A DNA stretch of 64,000 bases from NCBI RefSeq assembly GCF_001262015.1, contig NZ_CP012074.1, positions 950,501-1,014,500 of the forward strand, in the 5' to 3' direction. This document shows, in pieces, positions 9,181-19,017 of this stretch. The DNA comes from Prevotella fusca JCM 17724 (lineage in GTDB: Bacteria > Bacteroidota > Bacteroidia > Bacteroidales > Bacteroidaceae). Position numbers and translations under genes: made by a program. The stretch's first letter is position 1. Each line of letters opens with the position of its first letter. The notes beneath the pieces were generated by a model that had not been told where the DNA came from, did no database searches, and saw nothing but the letters and a program-made list of their open reading frames with translations.

Positions 9181-10560
9181 CTACTTTGCACCTCCACCCA
9201 GAGCTTTATACAGGTTGACAATCGACTGAAGTTTCGTAAATTGTTCCTTTACCTGTGAAATCTCGGCATTGAGCAGATTCTGCTGTGCGGTAATGACCTC
9301 AAGATAAGTGCTTGAACTCTGTGTATAGAGCATCTGTGTATGCTCAACATTCTTCTTCAAGACATCAATCTGTTGCTTACGCAACTGTTCCTTCTCATCG
9401 GCAGCATTGTAGGCAACAAGTGCGTTGCTCACCTCTGCCCCTGCCTTGAGAATGCTGTTCTGCCACGTGTTATATGCCTGCTTGTACTTATCTTCAGCAA
9501 CACGCAAGCCTGCTTTCAGCTGACCACGCATGAAGATAGGCTGGGTAAGACTCCCCACAACACTCAAAAGCAGTTTGCCCGGATTCACCATACCACCGCT
9601 GTTGGTCCATGCGCCAGTCGGCGAAATGGTCATTGCAGGATAGAAACGGCTGCGTGCAGTCTGGATGTTATAGAAACACTGCGCCAAAGCCATCTCGTTG
9701 GCATGTACATCAGCACGATTGCTCAACAGCTGTACACCGATACCACCTGCGAAGCTGGCAGGCAGACTCTGGTTATCAAGACTGCCACGTGCAATTGCCT
9801 GAGCCGGCTCTCCAAGGAGCAAACTGAGCGAATTCTCTGTCTCACGAATCTGACGACGAATGTCAGCAGCCTGCGTCTGAACACTGTAGTAAGCAGCCTC
9901 AGCACTCTGCACGCTCGTTGAACGTGCACGTCCGAACTCCATCTGGAGCTTCATCATATCCCAGGTATTCTTGGTCAGACCAGACATGCCATCAACTATC
10001 TGCTTCTGACGGTCGAGCATCAAGAGGGTGTAATAAAGATTGGCAACACCACTGACAAGCGTCGTCTGCGTATAAACCTTATAATCCTGTGTCTGCATCA
10101 TCACCATCTGGGCAGCCCTCTTTGATGAACGAAGTTTACCAAAGAGGTCTACTTCCCAGCTTGCCGAGATGGGAAGTGTGTAAGACTGGGTTGATGATGT
10201 GTGTGTGCCAAAATGGGAAATAGTACCCGTCGGTGCAAACACTACTGACGGCAGGAACGACAGTTTGGCAGCCTTGACCTGCTGCTCGGCGATGTCAACA
10301 TTCAGAGCAGCATTGAGCAAGTCCGGGTTATTATTAAGTGCCTTCTCAATGAGTACCTGCAGATGCGGGTCAGTGAAGACACTGCGCCACGGCAGATTCC
10401 CGAAGTCGTTGGCACCCTCAAGCGTTGCCTTGTCGTCAACAGGGTCACGCACAACACCGTTCGTCTTCACATCGGGACGTTTGTAAGTACCATAGAGACT
10501 CTTACAGCCTGTCAGTGACAAGGCTGCAAGAGCTATGATGATTATATTTGTTTTCTTCAT
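9181..10560 (-). CDS. RND efflux outer-membrane lipoprotein (TolC/NodT family)
   Basis: The outer-membrane channel of a tripartite drug exporter. It has 459 residues. The signal peptide ends in a lipobox (ALSLTGC, Cys at about 19), so the protein is anchored by lipid to the outer membrane, as in the OprM/NodT branch. Long alpha-helical segments (for example VKAAKLSFLPSV and the LRKQQIDVLKKNVEHTQ region) appear twice, fitting the internal duplication of TolC proteins. It is the third gene of the operon, 20 nt after the permease gene. Confidence 0.93.
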   Translation of the reverse strand: MKKTNIIIIALAALSLTGCKSLYGTYKRPDVKTNGVVRDPVDDKATLEGANDFGNLPWRSVFTDPHLQVLIEKALNNNPDLLNAALNVDIAEQQVKAAKLSFLPSVVFAPTGTISHFGTHTSSTQSYTLPISASWEVDLFGKLRSSKRAAQMVMMQTQDYKVYTQTTLVSGVANLYYTLLMLDRQKQIVDGMSGLTKNTWDMMKLQMEFGRARSTSVQSAEAAYYSVQTQAADIRRQIRETENSLSLLLGEPAQAIARGSLDNQSLPASFAGGIGVQLLSNRADVHANEMALAQCFYNIQTARSRFYPAMTISPTGAWTNSGGMVNPGKLLLSVVGSLTQPIFMRGQLKAGLRVAEDKYKQAYNTWQNSILKAGAEVSNALVAYNAADEKEQLRKQQIDVLKKNVEHTQMLYTQSSSTYLEVITAQQNLLNAEISQVKEQFTKLQSIVNLYKALGGGAK

Positions 10561-10580
10561 TGTTATTCCTTTATTAGTGT

Positions 10581-13500
10581 CTACTCTTCTATCTTATAAT
10601 CAACAGCCGGACCTTTTGAGAACTGTTCAAGTTCCTTGATAACGTCACGGCTTGCCTCATCCTCGAAGACGAGAGGCTTGATGCGCTCCTGTAAGTACTG
10701 GAAGAAAGCAAACAGAGCCGGTACAATGAACACCTGACAGAGTGTACCTATCAACATTCCGCCTACAGCTGCTGCACCCAGTGTCTGGTTACCGTTATGA
10801 CCTACACCACTTGCAAACATCAATGGCAACAAACCGATAACCATCGCAAGAGAGGTCATAAGGATAGGACGGAGACGGGCACCGGCACCCAAGATGGCAG
10901 CATACTTGATAGCCATACCCGTACGGCGACGCTCAAGAGCAAACTCAACGATAAGGATGGCATTCTTTGCCAACAGACCAATCAACATAATCAGAGAGAT
11001 CTGCATGTAGATATCGTTACTATGTCCGAAGATTAATGTGAAGAGGAATGCTCCAGCCAGACCGAACGGAATAGAGAGGATTACAGCCAGCGGAAGGATG
11101 TAACTCTCATACTGGGCACTCAGAATCAAGTAGACGAATACGATACAAAGCACGAATATCATCGCTGTTGAGTTGGATGATTCACGCTCCGAACGGGTCA
11201 GACCTGAGAACTCGTAACCATATCCCTGTGGCAAAACCTGCTTTGCCACTTCCTCAGCAGCCTGAATAGCCTGACCTGAAGAATAACCATCGGCAGGTGT
11301 TGCACTGATGGAGATAGAGGTGAAGAGGTTGAAACGGGTAATATTCGCCGGTCCGTAGACACGCTTCAATGTACAGAACTCACTTACAGGCGACATTCCT
11401 CCGGCAGTTCTTACATAGATATTGCTCAGTCCAGCCTCGCTCATACGGCTCTCAACTGTACCTTGAATCATGACACGGAAGAGCTTACCATAGGCATTGA
11501 AGTTGGATGCGTACATTCCTCCGTAGTATCCCTGCAACACGGAAAGGATTGCAGCAGGTGATGTTCCAGCCTGCTTTGCCTTTGCTACATCAACATCAAC
11601 CATATACTGTGGATAGTTAGGATTGTAAGTAGTAAGTGCACGGCTGAACTCCGGACGCTTGTTCAATGCTGCCAGATAGTCCTGTGCCACCTTATAGAAC
11701 TTATTGAGGTCGCCACCCGTCTTATCCTGCAAGACAAAGGATACACCATTTGACAGACCATAACCAGGAATCATCGGTGGACCGAAAGCAATAATCTGTG
11801 CCCCCTTGATACTTGATGTCTGCTTGTAAATCATACCCAAGACCATATTGGATGAAGTAGGGTCAATGAACAGACCAGCAATACCTGCACCGTTGAATAC
11901 AGACTTTATACGGTCAAACAAGCCATATTCACGCTCGGCAAACGGCTTCAGCTTGATAATAAAGGTTGACTGGTTTGAACCCTGTCCTGCCATGAAGTTA
12001 TAACCTACAATCTGCTCACGGCGTTCAATGTATGGATTGCTTGCCAGCATTCTGTCAATCTGGTCAGTCACCTTCTGTGTCTCCACCTGTGATGTACCCG
12101 GTGGCAGACTGATCATGGCAAACAATGTACCCGTATCCTCGTTCGGGACAAGACCAGTCTTGGTGAAAGTCATCGTCAATACGAGGGCTATGACACCCAA
12201 AACCACAGACACACCAGATATCCAACGATGATTGATAACCTTGTCTACAATCTTCTGGTACTTGCTGTTAATCTTATCATACTGTGTATTGAAAGCCATG
12301 TGGAAGCGGTCAACACGTGAAAGTTTCTTATGTTCCTCATCCTTACCATGCGGTTTGAGGAAGATAGCGCAGAGTGCCGGAGACAGTGTCAAGGCATTCA
12401 ACGCAGAGATAACGATAGACACAGCCATCGTCACACCGAACTCACGATAGAACGTACCAGAAGTTCCACCGATGAATGATACGGGAACGAACACGGCTGA
12501 CATCACCAAGGTAATGGAGATAATAGCACCAGAGATTTCGTTCATCGCATCTATAGCAGCAGTCATGGCACTCTTATAGCCCAAGTCGAGCTTGGCATGA
12601 ACAGCCTCAACTACCACAATCGCATCATCGACTACAATCGCAATCGCCAACAGCAATGCCGAAAGTGTCAGCAGGTTGATGGAGAATCCGAATACCCAGA
12701 GGAAGAAGAACGTACCTATCAAAGCCACAGGAACGGCTATCATAGGGATAAGTGTTGAGCGGAAGTCCTGCAAAAAGACATACACAACGAAGAACACCAG
12801 CAAAAGGGTAATAAACAATGTAAAGACGACCTCTTCAATAGATGCAAAGAGGAACTCTGTTACATCCTGCTCTATGGTAACCTTCATGCCCGGCGGCATC
12901 TGCTTCTGTGCTTCTGCCAGAGCAACCTTGACGTCATCAGCAATCTGCGTAGCATTTGAACCTGCGACCTGGTTTACCATACCAATAACAGCCGGGCGGT
13001 TGTTATTCTTCATAGAAACAGAATACTGCAGACCACCTAACTCTATCTTAGCCACATCGCGCAAGTGGACTGTCTGACCATTCGTATTGCTTGAAATAAT
13101 GATATTGCCATACTCCTCAGGCGTCTTCAGACGTCCTTTATAGCGCATGGTGTATTCAAACTTGAGGTTGCTCTGCTCACCGAACGAACCTGGTGCAGCC
13201 TCGATGTTCTGCTCAGCCAGAGCCCCGGAGATGTCAGACGGCACGAGTTTATGCTGCTTCATCTTATCCGGGTACAGCCAGACACGCATGGAGTAGCTCT
13301 TCATACCAGGTGTCTGTACGTCACCCACACCATTGACACGTTTCAACATCGGCACGATATTGATATTGTTATAGTTCGTAAGGAACTCATCATCGTATCG
13401 CCCGTCATCCGTAGTCAACGAATACATGACAACGTTTGAGCTCTGACGCTTCGACACCGTCACACCCACACGTGTCACTTCAGCCGGCAGCAGCGCCTGT

Positions 13501-13844
13501 GCCTGTGACACACGGTTCTGCACGTTCACAGCTGCCATGTTCGGGTCAGCTCCCTGTTTGAAGTAAACAGTAATCATTGCCATACCGGCATTGGTTGCCG
13601 TGGACTCCATATAGGTCATGTTCTCAACACCATTGATACTTTCCTCCAATGGTGTAATAACCGAATTCAAAACAGTCTGTGCATCAGCTCCCTGATAAAA
13701 TGTTGATATAGAAATCGTAGGAGGTGCAATATTCGGATACTGTTCAATAGGCAGTGACACCAATCCTATCACACCCAGAAGTACGAAGAAGATTGATATA
13801 ACCGTTGACAATACCGGTCGCTTGATAAATCTCGTAAATGTCAT
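10581..13844 (-). CDS. RND efflux permease, AcrB/MexB (HAE1) family
   Basis: The proton-driven inner-membrane pump of the efflux complex. At 1087 residues it is slightly longer than AcrB because of a charged C-terminal tail. The first segment starts FIKRPVLSTVISIFFVLLG, the usual TM1. The proton-relay aspartates are in TM4 (IVVDDAIVVVEAVH) and the partner lysine is in TM10 (GLLAKNAILIVEFALERR). Porter and docking domains with the PNxAP and GADAQTV segments are present. Substrates cannot be predicted. It is the middle gene of the operon, downstream of the adaptor gene. Confidence 0.95.
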   Translation of the reverse strand: MTFTRFIKRPVLSTVISIFFVLLGVIGLVSLPIEQYPNIAPPTISISTFYQGADAQTVLNSVITPLEESINGVENMTYMESTATNAGMAMITVYFKQGADPNMAAVNVQNRVSQAQALLPAEVTRVGVTVSKRQSSNVVMYSLTTDDGRYDDEFLTNYNNINIVPMLKRVNGVGDVQTPGMKSYSMRVWLYPDKMKQHKLVPSDISGALAEQNIEAAPGSFGEQSNLKFEYTMRYKGRLKTPEEYGNIIISSNTNGQTVHLRDVAKIELGGLQYSVSMKNNNRPAVIGMVNQVAGSNATQIADDVKVALAEAQKQMPPGMKVTIEQDVTEFLFASIEEVVFTLFITLLLVFFVVYVFLQDFRSTLIPMIAVPVALIGTFFFLWVFGFSINLLTLSALLLAIAIVVDDAIVVVEAVHAKLDLGYKSAMTAAIDAMNEISGAIISITLVMSAVFVPVSFIGGTSGTFYREFGVTMAVSIVISALNALTLSPALCAIFLKPHGKDEEHKKLSRVDRFHMAFNTQYDKINSKYQKIVDKVINHRWISGVSVVLGVIALVLTMTFTKTGLVPNEDTGTLFAMISLPPGTSQVETQKVTDQIDRMLASNPYIERREQIVGYNFMAGQGSNQSTFIIKLKPFAEREYGLFDRIKSVFNGAGIAGLFIDPTSSNMVLGMIYKQTSSIKGAQIIAFGPPMIPGYGLSNGVSFVLQDKTGGDLNKFYKVAQDYLAALNKRPEFSRALTTYNPNYPQYMVDVDVAKAKQAGTSPAAILSVLQGYYGGMYASNFNAYGKLFRVMIQGTVESRMSEAGLSNIYVRTAGGMSPVSEFCTLKRVYGPANITRFNLFTSISISATPADGYSSGQAIQAAEEVAKQVLPQGYGYEFSGLTRSERESSNSTAMIFVLCIVFVYLILSAQYESYILPLAVILSIPFGLAGAFLFTLIFGHSNDIYMQISLIMLIGLLAKNAILIVEFALERRRTGMAIKYAAILGAGARLRPILMTSLAMVIGLLPLMFASGVGHNGNQTLGAAAVGGMLIGTLCQVFIVPALFAFFQYLQERIKPLVFEDEASRDVIKELEQFSKGPAVDYKIEE

Positions 13845-13895
13845 AATACCTGATTGTTTATTTAGGGGTAAGTGTCGAATGGCTTAAGCAAATCA

Positions 13896-13960
13896 TCATC
13901 ACCTGACATTCATCACCCAACATTCAACACCCATCACCTAACATTCAACACCCATCACTT
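13896..13960. repeat. short 21-bp tandem repeat between efflux genes
   Basis: About two and a half copies of CATCACCyAACATTCAACACC in the 114-bp gap between the adaptor and permease genes. It contains no frame of interest and may be a slippage-prone spacer. Confidence 0.6.
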
Positions 13961-15293
13961 ACTTATCTTCTCCCTTCATTGCTTTGAGGAAGCCTGATGC
14001 AGAGCTTTGGTTCTCGCCTAACTTCTCTGCTTTCTCAATGGCTTTATCATACTCAGCAGGAGTAAGTGCCGTAATCTTTGCACCATCCTCAAGATTTGAG
14101 AGACCCTTGCTCACAATACGGTCACCCATTTTAAGACCGCTTGTCACGATGTAATTCATACCATCATTCTGCGGATCAACAGTAATCTCGGTATAGTGTA
14201 CCTTGCTATCAGCATCAACCTTATATACAAAAATCTTATTCTGTACCTGTACTGTAGCCTCCTGTGGCACCAGCAAAGCACGATTGTTAGTCTTGGCAAT
14301 GACAATCTGACCGCTACCACCGCTCTTCAACAAGTGCTCCGGGTTAGGAAAACGAGCAATGACGCTCACAGTACCTGTTGTTGCATCAATAATACCACTG
14401 GTCTTGACAACTACACCCTCATGATTGTAGGTGGAACCATCAGCCAGCAACAGACTGACACCTGGGAAAGCCTTGATGGCATTACTGAGTCCATTGTTTG
14501 TACGGCTGAGTTTCAGCACATCTGCCTCCGTCATTGAGAAATAGACCTCCATTGAAGAGGTATTGCTGACAGTGGTAACAGGCTGTGCTGATGATGCACT
14601 GACCAAAGCACCCTCCTTATAAGGAAGACTGCCGATATAGCCCGACGCAGGACTCTTCACATAGCAGAAACCAAGATTATCCTTGGCTGTCGCAAGCATT
14701 GCCTGTGCCTGACGGACTGCTGCCTCTGCCTGTGTAACAGAAGCCTGAGCTGATGCAACACCGCTTTGTGCCTGACGAACTGCTGCCTGGGCTGTTTCGT
14801 ATGCGTTCTTGGCTGTTTCCAGCTCGTAATCACCAATTACCTTATTATTATAAAGGTTCTTGCTGTTGTTATAAGTCATACGGGAAGTTGCAGCCTGGGC
14901 ATTGGCTGAATTAAGGCTTGCATTTGCCTGTACAACACGAGCCTGAGCACCAGCAACACCGCTCTGTGCTGATGCAACCTGAGCCTCGGCCTGACGAACA
15001 GCAGCCTGATAAGTAGAGTTGTCTACAACAAAGAGCACCTGTCCCGCACGGACATACTCACCTTCATGTACATACAGCTTTGTGATAAAGCCACTCACCT
15101 TCGGACGCACCTCAACATCCTGCACACCTTTGATGGTAGCCGGATAAGTTGTCTTCAGCTGTGCGTTTGATGCACCAATCGTAACTACCGGATATTCATT
15201 GCTTGTTGGAAGACTTCTCTGTCCTCCACTACAACCTGCAAGTAACACCGCCACTGCTGCTATTGCTGACAGTAAGATTTTGCTTTTCTTCAT
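13959..15293 (-). CDS. RND efflux periplasmic adaptor (membrane-fusion protein)
   Basis: The adaptor that links pump and channel. The start MKKSKILLSAIAAVAVLLAGC was chosen because it gives a lipoprotein signal with Cys at about 21. An in-frame codon 90 nt upstream would place this signal internally. The 444-residue product shows the biotinyl-lipoyl-like halves (VRPKVSGFITKLYVHEGEYV and GFCYVKSPASGYIGSL) flanking an alanine- and glutamine-rich coiled-coil hairpin of about 120 residues. The beta-barrel and membrane-proximal domains follow. It is the first gene of the operon, with a palindrome at its promoter (15390-15431). Confidence 0.94.
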   Translation of the reverse strand: MKKSKILLSAIAAVAVLLAGCSGGQRSLPTSNEYPVVTIGASNAQLKTTYPATIKGVQDVEVRPKVSGFITKLYVHEGEYVRAGQVLFVVDNSTYQAAVRQAEAQVASAQSGVAGAQARVVQANASLNSANAQAATSRMTYNNSKNLYNNKVIGDYELETAKNAYETAQAAVRQAQSGVASAQASVTQAEAAVRQAQAMLATAKDNLGFCYVKSPASGYIGSLPYKEGALVSASSAQPVTTVSNTSSMEVYFSMTEADVLKLSRTNNGLSNAIKAFPGVSLLLADGSTYNHEGVVVKTSGIIDATTGTVSVIARFPNPEHLLKSGGSGQIVIAKTNNRALLVPQEATVQVQNKIFVYKVDADSKVHYTEITVDPQNDGMNYIVTSGLKMGDRIVSKGLSNLEDGAKITALTPAEYDKAIEKAEKLGENQSSASGFLKAMKGEDK

Positions 15294-15389
15294 ACCTATT
15301 ACTATTATAAATTCTTTTATATTGTCCCATCTTAACCAGGGACTACAAACGTCCCGGTGCCCTAATCCGGTCACATCACTCAAAACAGA

Positions 15390-15431
15390 GCATACTGAAA
15401 ACTAAACCAGCAACATTTAGTTTTCAGCATG
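15390..15431. promoter_or_regulatory. large palindrome at the efflux operon promoter
   Basis: Two 17-bp arms with one mismatch: core arms CTGAAAACTAAA (15395-15406) and TTTAGTTTTCAG (15416-15427), loop CCAGCAACA, extended outward by GCAT/ATGC. The minus-strand -7 box TATATTTG lies next to it at 15432-15439, so the palindrome covers the predicted transcription start. It may be an operator for a repressor or a hairpin at the 5' end of the mRNA. A second small hairpin (GGGAC...GTCCC, 15341-15357) lies further down the leader. Confidence 0.6.
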
Positions 15432-15493
15432 CAAATATACATATTAATATTTAAAGCAACTCTGTCCACAGAAACTTTTTTAACAATAATTAT

Positions 15494-16918
15494 CTATATT
15501 AATCCCAGTTCCTTTGCCTTTTCTCTCAATAGTGCCAACAGCGGTTCACGCTCATTAGGCACCCTGTTGTCAAGTACGGCGTCCTTCAGTGTCTGCTTCA
15601 ATTCTCCCACTTCCCTGCTCGGCTTCAGATGGAACATCTCCATTATCTCATTACCGTCAACACAGGGCTGCAGCAAACGCTTGTAATCACGCTCTTTCAA
15701 ATCCTTCAGCTTCTCTCGCACAATGCGGAAATTATCCAGGAAACGTTGTTTACGAACTGCATTCTTACTCGTTATATCGGCTTCACAGAGGGTCATCAGG
15801 TCATCAATATCGTCGCCTGCATCATTCATCAACCGCCGTACAGCAGAATCCGTCACCTCCTCATCGGCAATAGCAATCGGACGCATGTGCAGGTCAACCT
15901 GCTTCTGCACATACTTCATCTTGCTGTCCATCGGAAGTTTCAACCGTCGGAAGATGTTAGGAACCATCTTCGCACCCACGAAGTTATGGTTATGGAAAGT
16001 CCATCCAGCCGCAGCATCCCAACGCTTACACTTTGCCTTGCCGACATCATGGAGCAGTGCCGACCAGCGCAACCAGAGGTTATCCGTGTGCTTACAGATA
16101 TTATCCAGCACTTCAAGCGTATGATAAAAGTTATTCTTGTGTGCCCGCCCGTTCCTTGTGTCCACGACATCAAGCGCAACAAGCTCGGGAAGGATGAGCT
16201 GAAGAAGTCCGCAACGGTACAATTCAATGAATCCCTTGCTCGGTGTTGCAGTCATCATAATTTTATTCAACTCCTCCTCAATACGCTCCCCACTGATAAT
16301 CTTGATTCGTTCAGCATTGCGCTCCAAAGCCTCAAAGGTTTCGTCTTCAATGAAGAAATTGAGCTGCGTAGCAAAACGCACACAGCGCATCATACGCAAT
16401 GGGTCATCAGAGAAAGTCACATCCGGGTCGAGGGGTGTGCGGATAATACCGTCCCAAAGGTCATCAACACCACCGAAAGGGTCAACCAGCTCGCCGAAGC
16501 GTGATTTGTTCAAGCACACTGCCATCGCATTGATGGTAAAGTCGCGACGGTTCTGGTCATCTTCCAATGTACCATTTTCCACTACAGGTTTCCTGCTGTC
16601 GTGACTATAACTTTCCTTTCGCGCACCGACAAATTCCACCTCCGTGTCCTTATACTTCACCTGTGCCGTACCGAAATTGCGGAAAACCGACAAGTGTGCT
16701 TTCTTACCCAAGATGGATTTCAGTTCACTTGCCACCTGAATACCACTCCCCACAACGACCACATCAATATCATTTGACGGACGTTCCAAGAACAGGTCAC
16801 GCACATAACCGCCTACAACATAGCACTCCAAGCCCAGTTTGTCGGCTGCGTCTGAAATATGATGGAATATATCTTTATCTATAAGCTGTGCCAATTCAGC
16901 ATCTGAGAGGTCTCGCAT
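15494..16918 (-). CDS. cca: CCA-adding enzyme / polynucleotide adenylyltransferase with HD domain
   Basis: A class II nucleotidyltransferase that repairs or adds the 3' CCA of tRNA; a poly(A) polymerase role is possible in this family. Of its 474 residues, the N-terminal half carries the head domain VVGGYVRDLFLERPSNDID with the metal-binding aspartates, the RRDFTINAMA motif and the FSDDPLRMMRCVRFA motif. The C-terminal half has an HD phosphohydrolase domain (WSALLHDVGKAKCKRW). It is preceded by its own promoter and is monocistronic. Confidence 0.93.
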   Translation of the reverse strand: MRDLSDAELAQLIDKDIFHHISDAADKLGLECYVVGGYVRDLFLERPSNDIDVVVVGSGIQVASELKSILGKKAHLSVFRNFGTAQVKYKDTEVEFVGARKESYSHDSRKPVVENGTLEDDQNRRDFTINAMAVCLNKSRFGELVDPFGGVDDLWDGIIRTPLDPDVTFSDDPLRMMRCVRFATQLNFFIEDETFEALERNAERIKIISGERIEEELNKIMMTATPSKGFIELYRCGLLQLILPELVALDVVDTRNGRAHKNNFYHTLEVLDNICKHTDNLWLRWSALLHDVGKAKCKRWDAAAGWTFHNHNFVGAKMVPNIFRRLKLPMDSKMKYVQKQVDLHMRPIAIADEEVTDSAVRRLMNDAGDDIDDLMTLCEADITSKNAVRKQRFLDNFRIVREKLKDLKERDYKRLLQPCVDGNEIMEMFHLKPSREVGELKQTLKDAVLDNRVPNEREPLLALLREKAKELGLI

Positions 16919-16951
16919 ATAATAATGTTATCTTTTAATACTAAGAACTAT

Positions 16952-16984
16952 GCAAAGATACATAAATTACTTTAGTCTTACAAA
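16952..16984 (-). promoter_or_regulatory. promoter of cca
   Basis: Minus-strand TATCTTTG (16952-16959) with TTTG at 16981-16984, spacing 21 bp, about 35 nt before the cca start. Confidence 0.6.
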
Positions 16985-17152
16985 TGGGTGCAAGCTAAAG
17001 ATTGAAAACAAAAACACAACATGTCATTCAAGACGGCTTCATCTATTTCTTCTTTATAAACCTTGGATTTTGACCAGTCCAAGTTCAGAAGTTATACTTG
17101 TCCTTTTATCTCATCACATAAAGACCTTATCACGGCAATAGACTAAATATGT

Positions 17153-17648
17153 TTCTTCCGTTAAATGCGTGGATATTCATCATTCTGCTTGTTTTAAAGC
17201 TGTCATTATCTATCTTTGTAGTGACCCGAACAATCTTTTGTAATAATATTTCAAACCGTGAAATCAAACTGATGCTCTTTTAGCTTTGAAAAGACGCCCA
17301 ATTGGCTTCGAGAAGACGCCCTTTTGAGGTCTTGTTAACGCCCTTTTGGACCCTAACTAACGCCCTTTTGAAACATGGTTGTGCAAGCATCTGATTCTCT
17401 GTAGGTTACAATGCTGCTGAAATCCGGCATTTTTGCACTTCTTTTTAAGCCTGACGACTGCTAAATTGTCAAGATATTTCAAATACATTTCTTTCGCGTA
17501 TCTCACAAGGAAAAGCGAACAGGCGAACAGTTGCAGATTTAAATAAAAGCCCCTATTGTCTCAGTGATATAGATTTAGAAATGAAGAACACTTCACCTTG
17601 AGGCTATATCCTTTATATGCGTAGGCGTCTACGCATTTAACGGAAGAA
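17153..17648. mobile_element. MITE-like element, type B copy B1
   Basis: A 496-bp non-coding element bounded by perfect 18-bp inverted repeats: TTCTTCCGTTAAATGCGT at 17153-17170 and its complement at 17631-17648. Inside lie four tandem units of about 22 bp (GACGCCC...; about 17293-17380). Next to the right end is a second palindrome, ATGCGTA...TACGCAT. No transposase is present, so it would need one in trans. An inverted relative lies at 28277-28696. I could not find an unambiguous target-site duplication. Confidence 0.7.
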
Positions 17649-17780
17649 CGCTAAACAATCCTTATGAATCACTTGTAAAATTACTTGTTTTCAAGCCAGA
17701 AGACAGCCGCATGATAAACCAAACAAGTTTAGTTTACTTTGGTGATACGATTCTTTTATAACAACAAGTTGCTTCTATCC

Positions 17781-17885
17781 TGCAACATATTGCAACGTAT
17801 TTTATACTCAACACCATTGCTGCTTACGAACAACATCACATGTGACGGATAACAACACATCTGTAGAAAATGGGAAGAAAGGTTT
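17781..17885 (+). repeat. dispersed repeat, type C, copy C1
   Basis: About 105 bp starting CAACATATTGCAACGTATT and containing CAACACCATTG and ACAACACATC. It aligns colinearly with 32513-32620. The two copies differ at many positions, so they are old or loosely conserved. Confidence 0.6.
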
Positions 17886-18075
17886 ATTACCGCCGTTAAA
17901 TAACATGGCAAGGCACTACTAACTTATATGAGAAAAGTCTTATCGTGCACCAACAACCGTCATTCTATAATGATTGTTTACCGTTTGAACCTCCTTTCAA
18001 ACTCTTCCTTCGGCATCTTATACTTCAAATAGTTGATGACATTGTTCCGATAAAACTTTTCTATAAAGACAGAAG

Positions 18076-18192
18076 ATGGTCAATGCCTACTATTCGCAAC
18101 GAATTATTGACGTGTTCGAGAAGAACCCGAACACGACTTTAAATAAAGAAAGTATTAATGAGATATTTAGTTTCGATGCTGAAGCAGCATAA
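18076..18192 (+). pseudogene. possible small gene or relic, 38 codons
   Basis: A short frame beginning MVNAYYSQRIIDVF and ending FDAEAA with amphipathic, protein-like composition, lying between repeats C1 and A3. A 65-codon frame in another register overlaps its start. It may be a gene fragment left by repeat insertion, or chance. No family was recognised and the support is weak. Confidence 0.15.
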
Positions 18193-18212
18193 AAATTAAC
18201 GGAGTATTGCTT

Positions 18213-18625
18213 GCATGGTATGACTATCCAAAATCAGACGGTCTCACAAAGGAGGGATAAAGCGCAAGATAAAAATACAGAAAAGGCAAACAGAGGCTAT
18301 GTCTTTCCGTCTTCTACAAACAATTTATTCCCATGTCACCCAACGTTTGTAAACTATTTTCATGCAGTTCAAAACCAACACATGGTCTCTTGGCTTTGAA
18401 AAGACGCCCAATTGGCTTGCAATAGACGCCCTTTTGAAGTCCAATTAAGCACCTTTTCTTGCACTGCGTTATAACTGATTGATTTACTGCTGGTTGCAAA
18501 CCAGCTTTTTACACGTGTTTTTGCCATTATCCGTAGGTGTTTTACCTGAAATCATGTCATGATTTTTCAAACCGTTGCCCGCATTTTCAAAGTATTGACA
18601 TGAAAAGGTTTTCTGCGTCGGAGGA
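18213..18625 (+). repeat. dispersed repeat, type A, copy A3
   Basis: Same orientation as A1. It has one fewer 22-bp tandem unit than A1 and A2: the GATGCCCTTTTGAGGTCTAACT unit is missing at about 18435. Otherwise it follows A1 through to the TGAAAAGGTTTTCTGC segment near the right edge. Confidence 0.8.
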
Positions 18626-18988
18626 TGATAATAAATCAGGTAATCAAGACCGTCTTGGCTATGTTTTATTTAACAAACAGCTCCGGTTCTTGCGTTAAAG
18701 CTATACGAAAAGTGTCCACGCATTTAACGGATGATCCTTATTTTTCATGAATAGAATTTGCAACCTGTTGCAGACATTTGTACTGAAAATGCTTCAAGAC
18801 CGCACAACAGGCTTGCAAGAGCGGTTCTTCAGACTGCTTATTTCGCAGTATGAGCACGTGTTGGGACACGTTGCAGATACCACCGAAAATCATTCCACGC
18901 ACCGTCACGTTCCTTTTCATTTGTTTGCGAAGCACAGGGACAGACTTGAATAGTTGTTAATTCATTCGTTTATTACAGCGAAATTCCG

Positions 18989-18996
18989 TATTTTTG
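18989..18996 (+). promoter_or_regulatory. -7 box upstream of DUF1599 gene
   Basis: TATTTTTG, a TAnnTTTG match 21 nt before the ATG at 19018. It implies a very short leader of about 15 nt. No good -33 box was seen. Confidence 0.5.
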
Positions 18997-19017
18997 CAGT
19001 CAAATCAAGATAAGATA

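Larger units (their letters stand above)
16919..19017. other. 2.1-kb gene-free region rich in dispersed repeats
   Basis: The longest stretch without a credible gene. In order it holds the cca promoter (16952-16984), a MITE-like element (17153-17648), repeat C1 (about 17781-17885), a small AT-rich relic with a 38-codon frame (18076-18192), repeat A3 (about 18213-18625), a further inverted end (ACGCATTTAACGGATGATCC near 18719) and the DUF1599 promoter. Frames of 60-70 codons in both strands around 18738-18953 overlap each other and are not supported. Confidence 0.75.

Noticed and set aside
13896..13960. 21-bp repeat between efflux genes as a regulatory array
   Set aside because: Only about two and a half units, in a normal operon gap. 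It is kept as a plain tandem repeat.
17293..17380. Tandem 22-bp units as a CRISPR array
   Set aside because: The units abut, vary from one another, and there are no unique spacers or cas genes.
17945..18142. Frame of 65 codons as a transposase remnant
   Set aside because: No transposase motif, and a different register holds the shorter frame ending FDAEAA. It is too weak to assign.
18738..18953. Two overlapping frames of 65-68 codons on opposite strands
   Set aside because: Each lies over the other, next to repeat ends, with no domain, no signal peptide and no promoter.
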